From Bernardetia sp963719525 (GTDB lineage Bacteria; Bacteroidota; Bacteroidia; Cytophagales; Bernardetiaceae): a stretch of DNA of 64,000 bases. The notes beneath the pieces are model-generated. The model saw only the letters and a program-made list of their open reading frames with translations, searched no databases and had not been told where the DNA came from. Position 1 is the stretch's first letter. Every line of letters begins with the position of its first letter. The translations under genes and the position numbers were made by a program. Shown here piece by piece: positions 62,549 through 64,000 of this stretch. The stretch covers positions 2,108,001-2,172,000 of the forward strand of contig CAVRCG010000004.1 of NCBI GenBank assembly GCA_963719525.1. Direction: 5' to 3'.

Positions 62549-64000
62549 ATGGAAAATAAAAAACAAATAGCAGAACTTTTTCGAAAACTATCGATTGTAG
62601 AATCCAAACAATCCGTTTTTGAGAGGGAAATAAAAAAACTACGCATAGAAATTCAAAAGTTTGAAGGAGTACAAAATGAAACTTCTTTTGAAGGAGAAAC
62701 AGTAAAAAAAGAAGAACCAATTTTACGTCAGAAACCAATTTTTAGAGATATTCCGTCTGACTTCCCTCAATCTGAAAAAGAAAATAATGATAAAAAAGAA
62801 GAGGGAAATAATGAACTAAAACGAAGAAAAACACCTGTTTTTGAAGAACGAACAAAACAAGAATCACCACAAGTCAAATCAAGCATTGAAAAATTTATTG
62901 GCGAAAATGTAATTTACATAATTGGTGTTTTGATTATCGTTTTGGGTGTTGGAATTGGAGTAAAATATGCCATCGATAACGAACTTATTAGTCCACTTAC
63001 ACGAATAATTTTGGGCTATCTTGCAGGTGCTACACTTTTGGGTTTTGCAATTTATTTGAAGACAAAGTACGAAAAATTTAGCGCAGGACTTTTGAGTGGT
63101 GCAATGGCGATTTTTTATTTTGTAACCTTTATGGGTTATGATTTTTATGGTCTTTTTGATAAAGAAGTAGCCTTTGGATTGATGGTAATCTTTACAGTTT
63201 TCACAGTTGTTTCTTCCCTCAATTATGATAGACAAATTATTGCACATATCGGACTTGTAGGAGCGTATGGAGTTCCGTTTTTATTAAGCGATGGCTCTGG
63301 AAAAGTGATGATTTTGTTTTCTTACATGACCATTATCAATTTAGGAATTTTAGTAATCTCTATCAAAAAATACTGGAAAGCTCTTTACATAAATGCTTTT
63401 TCGCTCACATGGCTGATTCTTATAGGTTGGTACGGTTCGTCTTATGTACAAGAACTGCATTTTAATTTGACTCTAATTTTCTCTACAATTTTCTTTCTTA
63501 TTTTCTATATTTCATTTTTGGCGTATAAAATTATCAGGAAAGAAACGTTTGATGTTGGAGATGTGATTTTGATGCTTCTCAATTCATTTATTTTCTACGG
63601 AATTGGTTATGCAACACTTTCTACAAACGTCAGAACAGAAAATTTAGTAGGATTATTTACACTTGGGCAAGCAAGTATTCATTTTGGAGTAAGCGTAATT
63701 TTATATAAAAACAAACTAGCTGACCGAAATTTATTTTATCTAGCTTCTGGATTAGTGTTGGTTTTCATTACGATTGCCGTTCCTGTTCAACTTGATGGAA
63801 ATTGGGTAACGCTTATTTGGTCGTTACAGGCTGCACTATTATTCTGGATTGGAAGAACGAAGAAAGTAAGTGTTTATGAATCGCTATCTTTTCCTTTGAT
63901 GGTTTTGGCTGTCCTTAGTATGCTTGAAGATTGGATTTTAGCGATAGATGCTTCAACAGGAATTTATGATGCACTAACTCAAAGCAGAATTACCAATCAA
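62549..64000 (+). CDS. DUF2339 multi-pass membrane protein, cut by the window end
   Basis: An ATG at 62549 opens a frame that stays open to the window end (484 codons). Residues 1-110 are a charged coiled coil (ENKKQIAELFRKLSIVESK..) followed by a Lys/Glu-rich linker. From about 113 a series of membrane helices begins (IGENVIYIIGVLIIVLGVGI then GVKYAIDNELISPLTRIILG, LAGATLLGFAIYL, GLLSGAMAIFYF, IGLVGAYGVPFLLSD). This layout of a coiled-coil start and over 15 expected helices with IGVKYAIDNELISP is that of DUF2339 proteins, whose function is unknown. At least ten helices are visible before the edge. Confidence 0.88.
   Translation, partial: MENKKQIAELFRKLSIVESKQSVFEREIKKLRIEIQKFEGVQNETSFEGETVKKEEPILRQKPIFRDIPSDFPQSEKENNDKKEEGNNELKRRKTPVFEERTKQESPQVKSSIEKFIGENVIYIIGVLIIVLGVGIGVKYAIDNELISPLTRIILGYLAGATLLGFAIYLKTKYEKFSAGLLSGAMAIFYFVTFMGYDFYGLFDKEVAFGLMVIFTVFTVVSSLNYDRQIIAHIGLVGAYGVPFLLSDGSGKVMILFSYMTIINLGILVISIKKYWKALYINAFSLTWLILIGWYGSSYVQELHFNLTLIFSTIFFLIFYISFLAYKIIRKETFDVGDVILMLLNSFIFYGIGYATLSTNVRTENLVGLFTLGQASIHFGVSVILYKNKLADRNLFYLASGLVLVFITIAVPVQLDGNWVTLIWSLQAALLFWIGRTKKVSVYESLSFPLMVLAVLSMLEDWILAIDASTGIYDALTQSRITNQ

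Noticed and set aside
1..64000. tRNA, rRNA and riboswitch genes
   Set aside because: No cloverleaf with conserved T-loop, rRNA signature or known riboswitch core was recognised by eye; a covariance-model search would be needed to exclude them.

Overview
The window looks like chromosomal DNA from an AT-rich member of the Bacteroidota, probably of the Cytophagales (Flexibacter/Bernardetia-like). This is inferred from several things: a type IX secretion (T9SS) C-terminal sorting domain, many Cys-anchored lipoproteins with short signal peptides, TAnnTTTG-type -7 boxes, a NifU-like/Mrp pair, a Mrp sequence of Bacteroidota type, and bacterial mevalonate-pathway genes. No rRNA or tRNA gene was recognised.

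Layout. 0-6 kb: a TrmH-family RNA methyltransferase, a DEDDh exonuclease, DprA, a broken propeller-protein remnant, a TPR sensor histidine kinase and a PIN toxin-antitoxin pair. 6-13 kb: sucA (with a frameshift), three lipoproteins (two are paralogues, two carry frameshifts) and thioredoxin. 13-26 kb: nitroreductase, an ABC ATPase, Pcm, TPR proteins, bifunctional HisB, FolK, an Ig-like surface lipoprotein, an alpha/beta hydrolase, TadA and an ECF sigma factor with a small partner gene. 26-35 kb: a surface-protein block with a 1398-residue Peptidase_S74 (intramolecular chaperone) protein, a T9SS-sorted protein and a 1253-residue repeat plus Kelch protein. 35-42 kb: UbiA prenyltransferase, NifU-like, Mrp, NfeD-like, then gmd and fcl (GDP-L-fucose synthesis, fcl frameshifted) and a LuxR-type response regulator. 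42.7-50.5 kb: a reduced, apparently decaying type III-B CRISPR-Cas region with cas10, a frameshifted cmr3, a possible cas1 remnant, cas2, a 7-repeat array, a truncated retron-type reverse transcriptase, a MITE-like element, cas6 and a membrane protein of unknown function. 50.6-64 kb: MscS channel, mevalonate kinase-like and diphosphomevalonate decarboxylase genes, a TPR protein, an aminotransferase, a SAM methyltransferase, an efflux adaptor, class I fructose-1,6-bisphosphatase and the start of a DUF2339 membrane protein that runs off the window.

Three patterns cut across the gene list. First, six otherwise intact genes each carry one single-base indel; five are single-base gains, all placeable in short A/T runs. 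Each is restored to family or paralogue length by correcting one base, which points to sequence error or very recent decay. Second, the intergenic DNA is rich in small repeats: a 127-bp TA-flanked MITE in two copies, paired inverted palindromes (REPIN-like), and heptamer-like tandem repeats that in several places supply the last codons and stop codon of unrelated genes. Third, in the CRISPR region both the cas10-cmr3 block and the cas6 ORF are bracketed by inverted copies of short palindromic elements. cas10 lacks an HD nuclease domain but keeps GGDD, and cmr1, cmr4, cmr5 and cmr6 are absent. The region is therefore either a degraded locus or a signalling module that depends on subunits encoded elsewhere. 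The membrane protein downstream of cas6 is the most interesting uncharacterised candidate.
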